Below, piece by piece: positions 9,906 through 17,209 of a stretch of DNA of 64,000 nucleotides. The notes below the pieces were generated by a model, which worked only from the letters and a program-made list of their open reading frames with translations, ran no database searches and was not told the DNA's origin. Numbering within the stretch: the first letter of the stretch is position 1; the number at the start of each line of letters is the position of its first letter. A program made the position numbers and the translations under genes. This DNA comes from a bacterium (GTDB lineage Bacteria > Armatimonadota > JACIXR01), in contig JACIXR010000002.1 of assembly GCA_014360495.1 (NCBI GenBank), positions 186,001-250,000 on the forward strand. The letters are read 5' to 3'.

Positions 9906-10148
9906 TTAGAAGAATAGTTGTTGTAGAAGATTGGCTAAATCCATAATTCTCGCTTCCTCTTCCTTTCCTCGGGCGCATTGGCAGAGGGCTTCAGTAAGAA
10001 TAGCTAGCCCAACGCTGTTTATCGCCGATTTCACCGCAGACAGCTGGGTTATTATCTCGGCGCAATCCCTGCCTTCCTTTATCATTTTCTGAATACCTCT
10101 TATCTGACCTTCAATTATCCTTAAAGACGAGAGAATCTTCTTATCCAT
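9906..10148 (-). CDS. CsoR/FrmR-family metal- or aldehyde-responsive repressor, atypical ligand set
   Basis: This 80-aa all-helical protein matches the DUF156 family: LRIIEGQIRGIQKMI (DNA-binding helix with conserved R and G), then RDCAEIITQLSAVKSAI with the first ligand Cys. In CsoR the next ligands form the pattern HxxxC. Here the segment reads EALCQC, so the usual His is Ala and an extra Cys appears. The effector may therefore differ from Cu(I): persulfide or another thiophilic signal is possible. It lies 3 bases downstream of holB in the same direction; no metal transporter is adjacent, so its target is unclear. Confidence 0.8.
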   Translation of the reverse strand: MDKKILSSLRIIEGQIRGIQKMIKEGRDCAEIITQLSAVKSAINSVGLAILTEALCQCARGKEEEARIMDLANLLQQLFF

Positions 10149-10151
10149 ATT

Positions 10152-11468
10152 CTATCTTCCTCCCAACATATCTAAAAACATAACTTCCAGACAAAGCCGT
10201 TCATCAAAATTGAAACCGGGCTGGAGCAATCTATACGCTCTTTGCACGGCACTTAAAGCGGAATGGAGAAAATCAATACTATAATTTTTGTGAATTCGCT
10301 CAAGATATCTCTTTTTGTCATAGTTGATGAGGAGAGAGGAATCGCCGGCGAGTCGGAGAATGAGGAGGTCGCGGAAAAAGGAAGATGCAAAGAGGAGACA
10401 CTGCTGGATTTTGTCTTTATCTTCCCCCTCTTCAATTTGACTCGCTATCTCGGCGAATCTCTCCGCTGCTCTTAAGGAATAATCCGGATTTAAAGGCATA
10501 TCCATTAAAAGGCGCAGGGTATTTTCTCTCGCTTTTTTAAGCTTTTCGTCCTTTGCTATCTTTATTGCAAAACCAGGGCGTCCCTCGGAAAGGGAGGCAA
10601 TGGCATAAGCTAAGTCCTTATCCATCGCGTATTTTTCCCGCAGAAACTGGGCGATTTCCTCTTTCTCAACACTGAGGAACTTGATGATGTGGCTGCGAGA
10701 GGCTATAGTGGGAGGGATGTCACCGACATTAGGAGCCAAAAGTATGAAGATGCATTGCTCAGGCGGCTCTTCCAACACCTTCAAAAGGGCATCTCCCGCT
10801 TCCCTTGTGAGGACCTCGGCTTTCCCTATTATGTTCACCTTCCAACCTCCCCAGATAGCAGAAGAGTAAGCCGTTTGACGAATAGCTTTTATCGCATCTA
10901 TCCCCAGCATCCTTTTTTCGGGTAACAATTCCGAGATTTCCCTAATCATAGCTTTTATTTCCTCTATTCCTAATCGCTTTTTGTCCTCGCCTCTCTCATC
11001 CCTTAATTCATTCAACGATTCCTTTAATTTATCCATTTTCCCCCTTAGCTCTTTTCTTGTCTCGCCTGTAAGCTCGTCTTTAATAAATTCAAGGAAGGGC
11101 TCGAGCTTATATAAAAATATCCGATTCAAAATTGTTAAGGTTTCCTCGGTCTCTACTCCGGCTTTTTCGCATTCGTCTATCATTGCGTTTATCTCTTTTC
11201 TAAAAACTTCCATTTGGAGATATAGGACTCTAACATCTGGATGATAACCCTCATCAATTGCCCTGCAAGACCTGCATTTATCGCAGGGCTCTGTATGGGG
11301 GGTTAAGTTCTCGCAGTTCAGAGCCTTCGCAAAGTTCAGAGCAACTGTTGTCTTCCCTACTCCCTTCGGGCCGACAAAAAGATAAGTATGATGTACTCTC
11401 TTCTCTCTTATATAAGACTTTAGCAGGTCTATAACCCCTTTATGCCCAATTATATCTTTAAAAGCCAT
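10152..11468 (-). CDS. holB: DNA polymerase III delta' subunit-like clamp-loader ATPase with a large insertion
   Basis: This 438-aa AAA+ protein of the clamp loader begins FKDIIGHKGVIDLLKSYI. It has Walker A GPKGVGKT (residues 33-40) and a zinc-binding CxxCxxC patch near 60 after NCENLTPHTEP. It continues with EVLTREAGDALLKVLEEPPE and ends the AAA+ core with PPTIASRSHIIKF. Ordinary delta' is about 330 aa. Here about 100 charged, coiled-coil-like residues (roughly 85-180) are inserted between HPDVRVLYLQ and the strand GWKVNII. The SRC arginine-finger motif reads SRS, with the Arg kept. The tmk-darA-x-holB order is that of Bacillus, which supports holB over dnaX. Confidence 0.85.
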   Translation of the reverse strand: MAFKDIIGHKGVIDLLKSYIREKRVHHTYLFVGPKGVGKTTVALNFAKALNCENLTPHTEPCDKCRSCRAIDEGYHPDVRVLYLQMEVFRKEINAMIDECEKAGVETEETLTILNRIFLYKLEPFLEFIKDELTGETRKELRGKMDKLKESLNELRDERGEDKKRLGIEEIKAMIREISELLPEKRMLGIDAIKAIRQTAYSSAIWGGWKVNIIGKAEVLTREAGDALLKVLEEPPEQCIFILLAPNVGDIPPTIASRSHIIKFLSVEKEEIAQFLREKYAMDKDLAYAIASLSEGRPGFAIKIAKDEKLKKARENTLRLLMDMPLNPDYSLRAAERFAEIASQIEEGEDKDKIQQCLLFASSFFRDLLILRLAGDSSLLINYDKKRYLERIHKNYSIDFLHSALSAVQRAYRLLQPGFNFDERLCLEVMFLDMLGGR

Positions 11469-11477
11469 AAATTGAGT

Positions 11478-11834
11478 TTATTCTCTCCCCTCTCCTATCT
11501 TGTGAAGCAATTGCTCCAATCTTTTGTTTGCATTATCAACCATCTCTTTGAATCTCAGCCACTCTAATGATGAGTTCCTCGCCCCTCTTCCTCCCCTCCT
11601 CAGCTCGCCTCTCCATTGCTTCCTGCATCTCAGTGACCCTGCCAAACAGTTCCTCGCTCTTCCTTCCTGCATTTCTGCTATCCTAGGGAGAATCTCTTTT
11701 GCTCTCCAATCTTCCTCTTTCATTATTTCCCCTATTATTCTCGCGCTCTCCCAAGTGAGAACTCTTGCCCAGAAGATATTCAACACCGCAAGCAAAACGC
11801 TCAAAAAACCAAGAACAGCGGCTAGCGCCTCCAT
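11478..11834 (-). CDS. small membrane-anchored coiled-coil protein with an apparent frame swap
   Basis: This 118-aa frame has an N-terminal membrane helix (LAAVLGFLSVLLAVLNIFWA) and a charged remainder. From about 11660 down to about 11545 the translation in this frame is odd (Cys/Trp/Gly/Arg rich). The neighbouring frame there reads as a regular helix (EELFGRVTEMQEAMERRAEE, then EELIIRVAEIQR), and the original frame resumes with FKEMVDNANKRLEQLLHK. Two opposite one-base shifts, real or from sequencing, are the simplest reading; the ancestral product would be a membrane-anchored coiled coil. It takes the place that yaaR occupies between darA and holB in Bacillus but does not resemble it. Function unknown. 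Confidence 0.5.
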   Translation of the reverse strand: MEALAAVLGFLSVLLAVLNIFWARVLTWESARIIGEIMKEEDWRAKEILPRIAEMQEGRARNCLAGSLRCRKQWRGELRRGGRGARNSSLEWLRFKEMVDNANKRLEQLLHKIGEGRE

Positions 11835-11850
11835 ATTTTCGCCTCCTTAG

Positions 11851-12183
11851 TTAAAAGCGGTGAAACTGCTCCACGGGCACAACGAAAACAATTGCTCCTC
11901 CTACCCTGACCTTCATAGGAGTGGGGAAGGGGAAAGGTCCAACCTCGCTCAAGGGAAGGGGACGGGGATTGATGAACTGCTCCCTGCTCTTGCAATTCTT
12001 CTCTATCAAGCTAAGGACTGATTCCAATTCCTCGTCCTCCACTCCAATCAGAAGAGTGGTATTTCCTTCCCTTAGAAGCCCTCCTGTTGAAGCTACCTCC
12101 GTGAACCTATAGCCAGCGGCGAGAAGTTCTTGGCTTAAACGAGCCTTGTCCCTACTATGAACAACCGTTATTAGAAGCTTCAT
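11851..12183 (-). CDS. darA: cyclic-di-AMP receptor, PII-like (DarA/PstA)
   Basis: This ~110-aa protein of the DUF970/PII-like family binds c-di-AMP. Visible features are the first strand KLLITVVHSRD, the FTEVASTGGLLREGNTTLLIGVEDEEL block with the conserved GGxLxxGNxTLLIG, and a C-terminal GAIVFVVPVEQFHRF (usually GGAxxFVxxxxxFxxF). ATG at 12183 is preferred over the GTG just before it because AAGGAGGTG lies at the right distance. The gene overlaps the end of tmk by about 29 bases, implying translational coupling. As a small ligand-binding trimer it would report c-di-AMP levels; its output partner is unknown in this family. Confidence 0.9.
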   Translation of the reverse strand: MKLLITVVHSRDKARLSQELLAAGYRFTEVASTGGLLREGNTTLLIGVEDEELESVLSLIEKNCKSREQFINPRPLPLSEVGPFPFPTPMKVRVGGAIVFVVPVEQFHRF

Positions 12184-12820
12184 CACACCACCTCCTTATG
12201 AGTTCCTTCACTATTTCCTCTATTCTCTCTTGCACCTCCTCAACTCCTCCCCTGCCATCTACTACCTTTATTTCCTCTGGATAGCGCGAGGCGAGCTCAA
12301 GATATCCTTCCCTAACCCTTTTATGGAATTCCATCGGCTCTCCCTCAAAGGGAGTGAGGGTGGAAAGACGCTTCATCCCCTCTTCAGGTGGTATATCTAT
12401 GTAAATAGTTAGGTGGGGAGATATACCTTGTCGGGCGAAAGCATCCATCTCCTCTAAGAGTGGGAGGTCTAACCCTCTGCCAAATCCTTGATAGGCGAGG
12501 GAAGAAAGGGAGAAGCGGTCGGAGATGACTATCTTTCCTTCCATTAAAGCGGGCTTAATCACTTCCTCAATATGTTGGGCGCGAGCGGCGAGGAAGAGGA
12601 AGAGCTCCGCTCTTGGATTGATGGGACGAAGAGCGGGGTCCAAAAGGAGCTGCCTTATCCTCTCTCCCAAGGACGTTCCGCCCGGTTCCCTTGTTAGGAC
12701 GGCGGGAAATCGTTGGGAAAGGGAGCGATAAAGGAGCTCAGCTTGGGTGGATTTGCCCGCTCCTTCTCCTCCCTCAATAACGATAAACAAACCTTTTAGA
12801 GAAACATCCATTTTGCTCAT
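12155..12820 (-). CDS. tmk: thymidylate kinase
   Basis: This 221-aa dTMP kinase makes dTDP from dTMP and ATP. Motifs: P-loop EGGEGAGKSTQAELL (residues 16-30), TREPGGTSLGERIR with the DR(E/X)P-like loop, and the DRFSLSSLAYQGFGRGLD motif near residue 98, followed by a LID region rich in Arg and Glu. The length is normal. It heads the minus-strand run tmk-darA-x-holB, a replication-linked order also found in Firmicutes. No good ribosome binding site is seen before the ATG, which may mean a very short leader. Confidence 0.93.
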   Translation of the reverse strand: MSKMDVSLKGLFIVIEGGEGAGKSTQAELLYRSLSQRFPAVLTREPGGTSLGERIRQLLLDPALRPINPRAELFLFLAARAQHIEEVIKPALMEGKIVISDRFSLSSLAYQGFGRGLDLPLLEEMDAFARQGISPHLTIYIDIPPEEGMKRLSTLTPFEGEPMEFHKRVREGYLELASRYPEEIKVVDGRGGVEEVQERIEEIVKELIRRWCDEASNNGCS

Positions 12821-13023
12821 TAAATAAGTTTAACAAATTTCTCGGGAAAAGTGAAACGAATATATAATCCCATACCATTTAAGACTCCTTAGGGAATTTC
12901 TTATATTGCTTGAGGATAAACTATAAAGGAGAGTATTCGGCTCAGAAAATCTTTAAATTTTACCGCAAATTAGCTCCCCTTGTCCATTTGAACAGAATTT
13001 ACAGAAAAAGAAAAATACCATTT

Positions 13024-13268
13024 AGCCTTTTATACTTCTCGCTATTGTGGAAGCCGTAGGAGCTTTTATCCCTATCCGTTGCAAAACATATTCAATTCCT
13101 CCTTTAAAGGAATTTGACCTAAACAAGAGCATTCTTTTCTACCCTTTAGATATTGTATCACTCTTTTAACTCAGTTCCTTTTTCCTGAATTTTTATCTCT
13201 TCTTGAGAATCGTGTTTCTTGAAACGCCAAAAGCTTCCTTTGCCGATTCCACTCCTATATTGCAATTT
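13024..13268 (-). pseudogene. remnant of a transposase N-terminal helix-turn-helix region
   Basis: The gap between tmk and the decayed Fe-S-loop gene has no intact gene. On the minus strand at about 13194-13268 it encodes GVESAKEAFGVSRNTILKKR, the first helix-turn-helix typical of IS481/IS3-like transposases, ended by a stop. At about 13024-13112 it encodes VLQRIGIKAPTASTIARSIK, like the second helix-turn-helix of the same proteins, again between stops. The DDE catalytic part is absent. This is a family-pattern judgement from short fragments. The rest of the gap (12821-13020) shows nothing I can name. Confidence 0.4.
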
Positions 13269-13277
13269 AGACCATGA

Positions 13278-13958
13278 TTATCTCATAATCTGATATGCTG
13301 TCCATTTTATATAGCGTTTGCAAAACTCCCGAACTGGACAAATCCTACAATCGGGCTCAAGGTCTTTGCAATAACCGTCTTCGTAAAGATAAAATGCTCC
13401 GTTGTCAACATAGAATGGAATCACTCCAGCTTGGCTAACGATTTGCTCAATGATGGGGCGCATTTTGCTTGCATGGATTATAAATGGTCTATCCTTTTCA
13501 TATAAAACTTCACCAAGTAGACCTGTTCGGCAAAAAACCTTGCCCACATGTCCGTCTACTATCATTAATGAAGTTTTGAATTAAATCAAAGAATTTAAGG
13601 TTTTCTTCTTTAAGCCAGCGAATGAACCCTTCATATGCCTTGAAGCGATAAGCGAATAAAGAGAGTGGCTTTATGCCGCCTAACGCTCCAACCTTATAAA
13701 CTAACGACCCTTTTGCTCCACCAATTTCTTTGAATATTGAAAATAGCTTCCCTTCCGAAATATTAAACGGCTCGTAAAAAAGTTTCCCCCAAATTCATTA
13801 TATAGTGATGCAGATAATTCTTTTACTTTTTCCACCCTTGCTTGCTGATTGAGCAAGATTCTGAGAAGAAGATAACTTAATATTTCTTCCTGTGTTTCCC
13901 TTTTATTTATAGATTCTGATAAGGAAGAGCCATATGTTCCCGCCACCTTTTCAGCCAT
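13278..13958 (-). pseudogene. broken gene for a protein with an endonuclease III-like [4Fe-4S] loop motif
   Basis: Three consecutive frames join into one plausible protein. 13958 to about 13785 gives MAEKVAGTYGSSLSES and QEEILSYLLLRILLNQQARV. About 13780 to 13566 gives FYEPFNISEGKLFSIFKEIG, SLVYKVGALGGIKPLSLFAY and KAYEGFIRWLKEENLKFFDL. 13565 to 13278 gives HVGKVFCRTGLLGEV and ends CKDLEPDCRICPVREFC. The last motif is exactly C-x6-C-x2-C-x5-C, the cluster-binding loop of endonuclease III/MutY. The first shift lies at an A/C homopolymer (about 13775-13787), the second near 13570. The helix-hairpin-helix of a glycosylase is not evident, so the family is uncertain. It is placed directly after the methyltransferase remnant, probably as its former partner. 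Confidence 0.6.
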
Positions 13959-13976
13959 TTTACCCTGCCTTCCTTT

Positions 13977-14677
13977 TCAAATTCTTTCAATCGTTAAGTG
14001 GCGTGCATCCTCCCGCACAATTATCTCCGCTTCGTAATCTACCCCAAAGAGCAAATCCTCGCTCAAACCCATCTTCGCCTTTACGACCTCCAAAAGCTCT
14101 AAATCTATTTCATATCCCACGCTATTTCTACCAAGCTTGGCGGATACTCTATTCGTCGTGCCAGAACCCATAAAGGGGTCCAAAACGGTCTCGCCCACAT
14201 AAGAGAACAGCTTTATTAACCTATAAGGAATTTCTTCGGGAAAAGCAGCTATGCCCTCTTCCAATCTGTTTTTAATTGGCAAGACATTCGTTATTTTCCA
14301 AATCGTTAAATACCACTTGTTCTTTTGATATTCATCATGTATCCCTCAGGCTTTGTCCAGATGATTTTGTCCCTGTAATTTAAACCTTCTTCAAGGTAAA
14401 TCCTCGTCAAATCGGCAACAACAGGATATTTCCTCCCATTTATCAAGGTATCATCGCATACTATGCAAGCAATTCTTCCTTCCTGCAAAACCCTCCTTAT
14501 CTCCCTCGCTACCCTCCTCATCTTCTCAAGATATGCCTCATAGCTCTCAAACAAATCCGGATAATCAAAAGGAGCATTGAAGTAAGGAGGAGAGGTTATA
14601 ACAAGCTGGACGCTGCAATCTTCCAGCTCCCTCATATCCTCCGCATCACCGAATATCAGCTTATGATGCGTTTTCAT
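13977..14677 (-). pseudogene. DNA methyltransferase (beta-class N4-C/N6-A) with frameshift and internal deletion
   Basis: The N-terminal piece (ATG at 14677, stop near 14306) has LIFGDAEDMRELEDCSVQLV and the catalytic TSPPYFNAP motif. The C-terminal piece (to 13977) has NVLPIKNRLEEGIAAFPEE and the AdoMet motif DPFMGSGTT. Motif IV before motif I marks the beta class. The two pieces lie in different frames: after KPEGYMMNIKRTSG the stop is avoided by shifting one base, giving WYLTIWKITNVLP. Intact relatives have roughly 40-60 residues between the RxSG and WYLT blocks, and these are missing here. A deletion as well as a frameshift is therefore likely, and the enzyme should be inactive. The start overlaps the end of the upstream FHA gene region. 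Confidence 0.75.
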
Positions 14678-14681
14678 ATCC

Positions 14682-16037
14682 TTATATTTCAAACCTCAAT
14701 TTGCTCTCTCCAACTTGTATTATATCCCCATTTTTCAGTTTTTCCCTCGCCACCCTCATCCCGCTCACAAATGTCCCATTAGTTGAACCCTCATCCAATA
14801 TATAATAACCATCATCCTCTAAAACTATCTTGCAATGCCTCCGAGAAACAGCCTTATCCAATATAGTGAGGTCCCTATCCTCAGCTCTCCCAATTGTGAA
14901 TTCTTCTTTCATTATTGGGAAAACTTCGCCTTCCAATGGTCCCTTAACCACCACGAGCCGCGCACCAGATGAAAGAGGCTTTGCCTCCTGCTTTGATGGA
15001 AGGACGGCTGTTTGTCCCGCTTTCAAAGCCGATGGCTGAGTAGCTGGTGTGCAGGCACAAGCGCCAGTGATTGGGTCCTTCCTCTGACCACAATAAGGAC
15101 ATACATCGCTGGATACCGGCGAGACCTTTTGCTCCACCACCACATCTCTCCTCTGCACTTTTTCCTTCATCTGGAAAAGAAGGGAATGTCCTCCTATCTG
15201 CAATCTGTCCCCATCTTGCAAGGTTGCTGAGGAAATCCTCTGTCCATTCAATATAACTCCACCGCCCAAATCCCTAATCTCATATGTATTATCCTTGCGA
15301 GTTATCAATGCATGTTTCGGAAGGACCGATTTGTCCCCAAAAAGTCCTAAATCGCAGAGCTCGTCCCTGCCGATATAGAATTCATCTTTATCAACTATAT
15401 ATTCCCTTCCCTCCTTGCTTCCCGATAGCACTTTGAGCCAAGCTTTTTTAGTTAGTTCCTCCACAAGTGATGTGGAAAAGCCGACCAATCCTCCAATAGA
15501 AGTAAGCGCTACCATTCGGCTAACCGCGTCTGTATAAAAGATGAAAGGCAGAAAGTCAAAGAGCATACCGCCGATGAAACCACCGAAAGCACCTCCAAGC
15601 GCTCCTCTTTTCGCCCTCCATTTGGAGAGAGTCAAAATCCCTTGTGATGCCCCAACAACCATCCCCACCGCCGACCATCCTAGGCTTCTTGCCACTATCC
15701 CCTTCAGGGCTTGAAAAAGGGAAGCCATCCCCTCCCCTGGGACGAACATTTGGTAGATTCTTTCTCCAATCACCAAGGCGCAGGCGCCACCGAGCAAACC
15801 AGTTAATGAACCGATCACAGTGAAGCCCAAGAGCCTTTGCTTCCGCCAAATCGCCTCCGTTAATCCCAACGAACCACCGATGAAAAAACCCATAACCGCT
15901 CCAAATATCGCATCATTCCTGTAAACTTCTATCAGAGTCTTCTCCCTCATATGGGTGAGGGGCAAGGGTTCAAGGATAATCCAACCTATGAAGCCACCAA
16001 TCGCCCCGAAAAGGAGGAATAAAAATGTCTTCTTCAT
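14682..16037 (-). CDS. multi-pass membrane protein with zinc ribbon and two FHA domains
   Basis: This 451-aa protein has about five hydrophobic helices in residues 1-190, several Gly-rich (GAIGGFIGWIILEP, GAVMGFFIGGSLG). A first FHA-like domain follows (about 205-285; YIGRDELCDLGL, LPKHALI), then a zinc ribbon CPYCGQRKDPITGACAC near residue 317. A canonical C-terminal FHA domain comes last (about 360-451; GRAEDRDL, SRRHCKIV, DEGSTNGTFV). FHA domains bind phosphothreonine, so this is probably a membrane-bound reader of Ser/Thr kinase signalling; no kinase is in the window. The start overlaps the stop of the next FHA gene by 4 bases (ATGA), so they are translationally coupled. Its FHA end shares 138 identical bases with that neighbour. 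Confidence 0.82.
   Translation of the reverse strand: MKKTFLFLLFGAIGGFIGWIILEPLPLTHMREKTLIEVYRNDAIFGAVMGFFIGGSLGLTEAIWRKQRLLGFTVIGSLTGLLGGACALVIGERIYQMFVPGEGMASLFQALKGIVARSLGWSAVGMVVGASQGILTLSKWRAKRGALGGAFGGFIGGMLFDFLPFIFYTDAVSRMVALTSIGGLVGFSTSLVEELTKKAWLKVLSGSKEGREYIVDKDEFYIGRDELCDLGLFGDKSVLPKHALITRKDNTYEIRDLGGGVILNGQRISSATLQDGDRLQIGGHSLLFQMKEKVQRRDVVVEQKVSPVSSDVCPYCGQRKDPITGACACTPATQPSALKAGQTAVLPSKQEAKPLSSGARLVVVKGPLEGEVFPIMKEEFTIGRAEDRDLTILDKAVSRRHCKIVLEDDGYYILDEGSTNGTFVSGMRVAREKLKNGDIIQVGESKLRFEI
14715..14852 (-). repeat. 138-bp exact repeat, copy 1 (FHA coding)
   Basis: These 138 bases are identical to 16067-16204 and encode the last conserved part of the FHA domain in the 451-aa protein. 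Sequence on both sides differs at synonymous and other sites, so the identity is limited to this block, suggesting recent gene conversion or duplication. Confidence 0.9.
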
Positions 16038-17209
16038 AACTCAAACCTGAACTTGCTTTCCCCAATTTGTATTATATCCCCATTTTTCAGTTTTTCCCTC
16101 GCCACCCTCATCCCGCTCACAAATGTCCCATTAGTTGAACCCTCATCCAATATATAATAACCATCATCCTCTAAAACTATCTTGCAATGCCTCCGAGAAA
16201 CAGCGGAATCGGGAACCACTATATCCCTATCCTCACCTCTTCCTAAAGTTGTCTCCTTCTTGCTTAGAGGGAAAACCTGACCAACAACTGCCCCCTCATA
16301 GCCAACCAGCTTTGCTCCGGGGGTGCTGACCACCGTTTGGGAGGGCGCAACTCCGGGAGTACAGGCACAGGCTCCCGTTACGGGGTCTTTCCTCTGCCCA
16401 CAATAAGGGCAGATATCGGGTGAGGTTGGGATAGGAGATGGCGGGGGAGTTTCGGCAGTCTGTGGCTGACCAGCTTGCTGCCTCATCATCCCTATTATAT
16501 CAAACCCTCTCCTCTTCATAAGGAGGAAGACAATGTAAAGGATTAAAACGACGATTATAAGGGAAGTAAAAACGCTTATAAAGGGGCTTATGCCAGCCTT
16601 GGGAGCGGGTTTCGTTTCCTCTTTTGCCTTTTCCTTCTCAACTGATTTCTCGGCGGGGGTTAGCTTAGCTGGGAGGGAGAGGGAAGCAAAGGAAAGACTG
16701 AAAATCTGGGGCTCAGCGGTTAGGGAAATTTCTATATCCTGACTAATCTTCAGCTCTCCTCTCCTCGCTTCCAGATTCCCCTTCCCTTGAGGTATAAAAT
16801 AAAAGTAGGTGGTTCCTTCGTCCTCTTCCCTTAACACATATGAGTATTTATTCCCTTTGGAATCATGGAGGGAAACTACGGCATAATCAACCGGAGTTCC
16901 CCGGGAATCGGTGAGCTTCACTCCTATTTTATATATGAGGTTGAAATCTCCTTCGGAGAAAGTAATGGATGTATCCTTTGCCTTCAAATCCTTCATTGCT
17001 CCCCTGTTCTGCTCGTCGCTCACAGCCACTTTGAAATCCCCCTCAGGGAGGGAAACGACGACATCCTTCCCTTGGAGAAGATAAGTGTTTTGGACACCAT
17101 TCTGAATGAATAGGATGTATTTTCCCTCTTTTGGGAAGTGAATTGTGACATCCCGAGGAAAAGCAACCAGGGAAAGGAAAATCAAAGCCAATCCAATAAT
17201 TTTACGCAT
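16034..17209 (-). CDS. secreted/membrane-anchored FHA-domain protein with zinc ribbon
   Basis: This 391-aa protein has a signal peptide (residues 1-18), then about 170 residues of beta-rich extracytoplasmic sequence. That part includes YAVVSLHDSKGNKYSYVL, a carboxypeptidase-regulatory-like beta sandwich. A linker rich in Lys, Glu and Pro, a transmembrane helix (about 208-228, FTSLIIVVLILYIVFLLMKR), a zinc ribbon CPYCGQRKDPVTGACACTP and a C-terminal cytoplasmic FHA domain (GRGEDRDIVV, SRRHCKIV, DEGSTNGTFV) follow. The topology suggests an outside sensor coupled to a phosphothreonine-binding domain inside. It overlaps the end of nnr by 28 bases and the start of the next FHA gene by 4. Confidence 0.8.
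   Translation of the reverse strand: MRKIIGLALIFLSLVAFPRDVTIHFPKEGKYILFIQNGVQNTYLLQGKDVVVSLPEGDFKVAVSDEQNRGAMKDLKAKDTSITFSEGDFNLIYKIGVKLTDSRGTPVDYAVVSLHDSKGNKYSYVLREEDEGTTYFYFIPQGKGNLEARRGELKISQDIEISLTAEPQIFSLSFASLSLPAKLTPAEKSVEKEKAKEETKPAPKAGISPFISVFTSLIIVVLILYIVFLLMKRRGFDIIGMMRQQAGQPQTAETPPPSPIPTSPDICPYCGQRKDPVTGACACTPGVAPSQTVVSTPGAKLVGYEGAVVGQVFPLSKKETTLGRGEDRDIVVPDSAVSRRHCKIVLEDDGYYILDEGSTNGTFVSGMRVAREKLKNGDIIQIGESKFRFEL
16067..16204 (-). repeat. 138-bp exact repeat, copy 2 (FHA coding)
   Basis: Identical over 138 bases to 14715-14852. This copy encodes the FHA end of the 391-aa protein. See copy 1 for the inference of gene conversion. Confidence 0.9.

Noticed and set aside
10152-11468. 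dnaX (gamma/tau) instead of holB
   Set aside because: The tmk-darA linked position, short C-terminal domain and lack of the dnaX N-terminal wording (ALARKYRP type) favour delta'.
13278-13565. Stand-alone small Fe-S protein
   Set aside because: Upstream frames continue the same protein without a break in pattern and no ribosome binding site precedes this piece, so it is a fragment of a broken gene.
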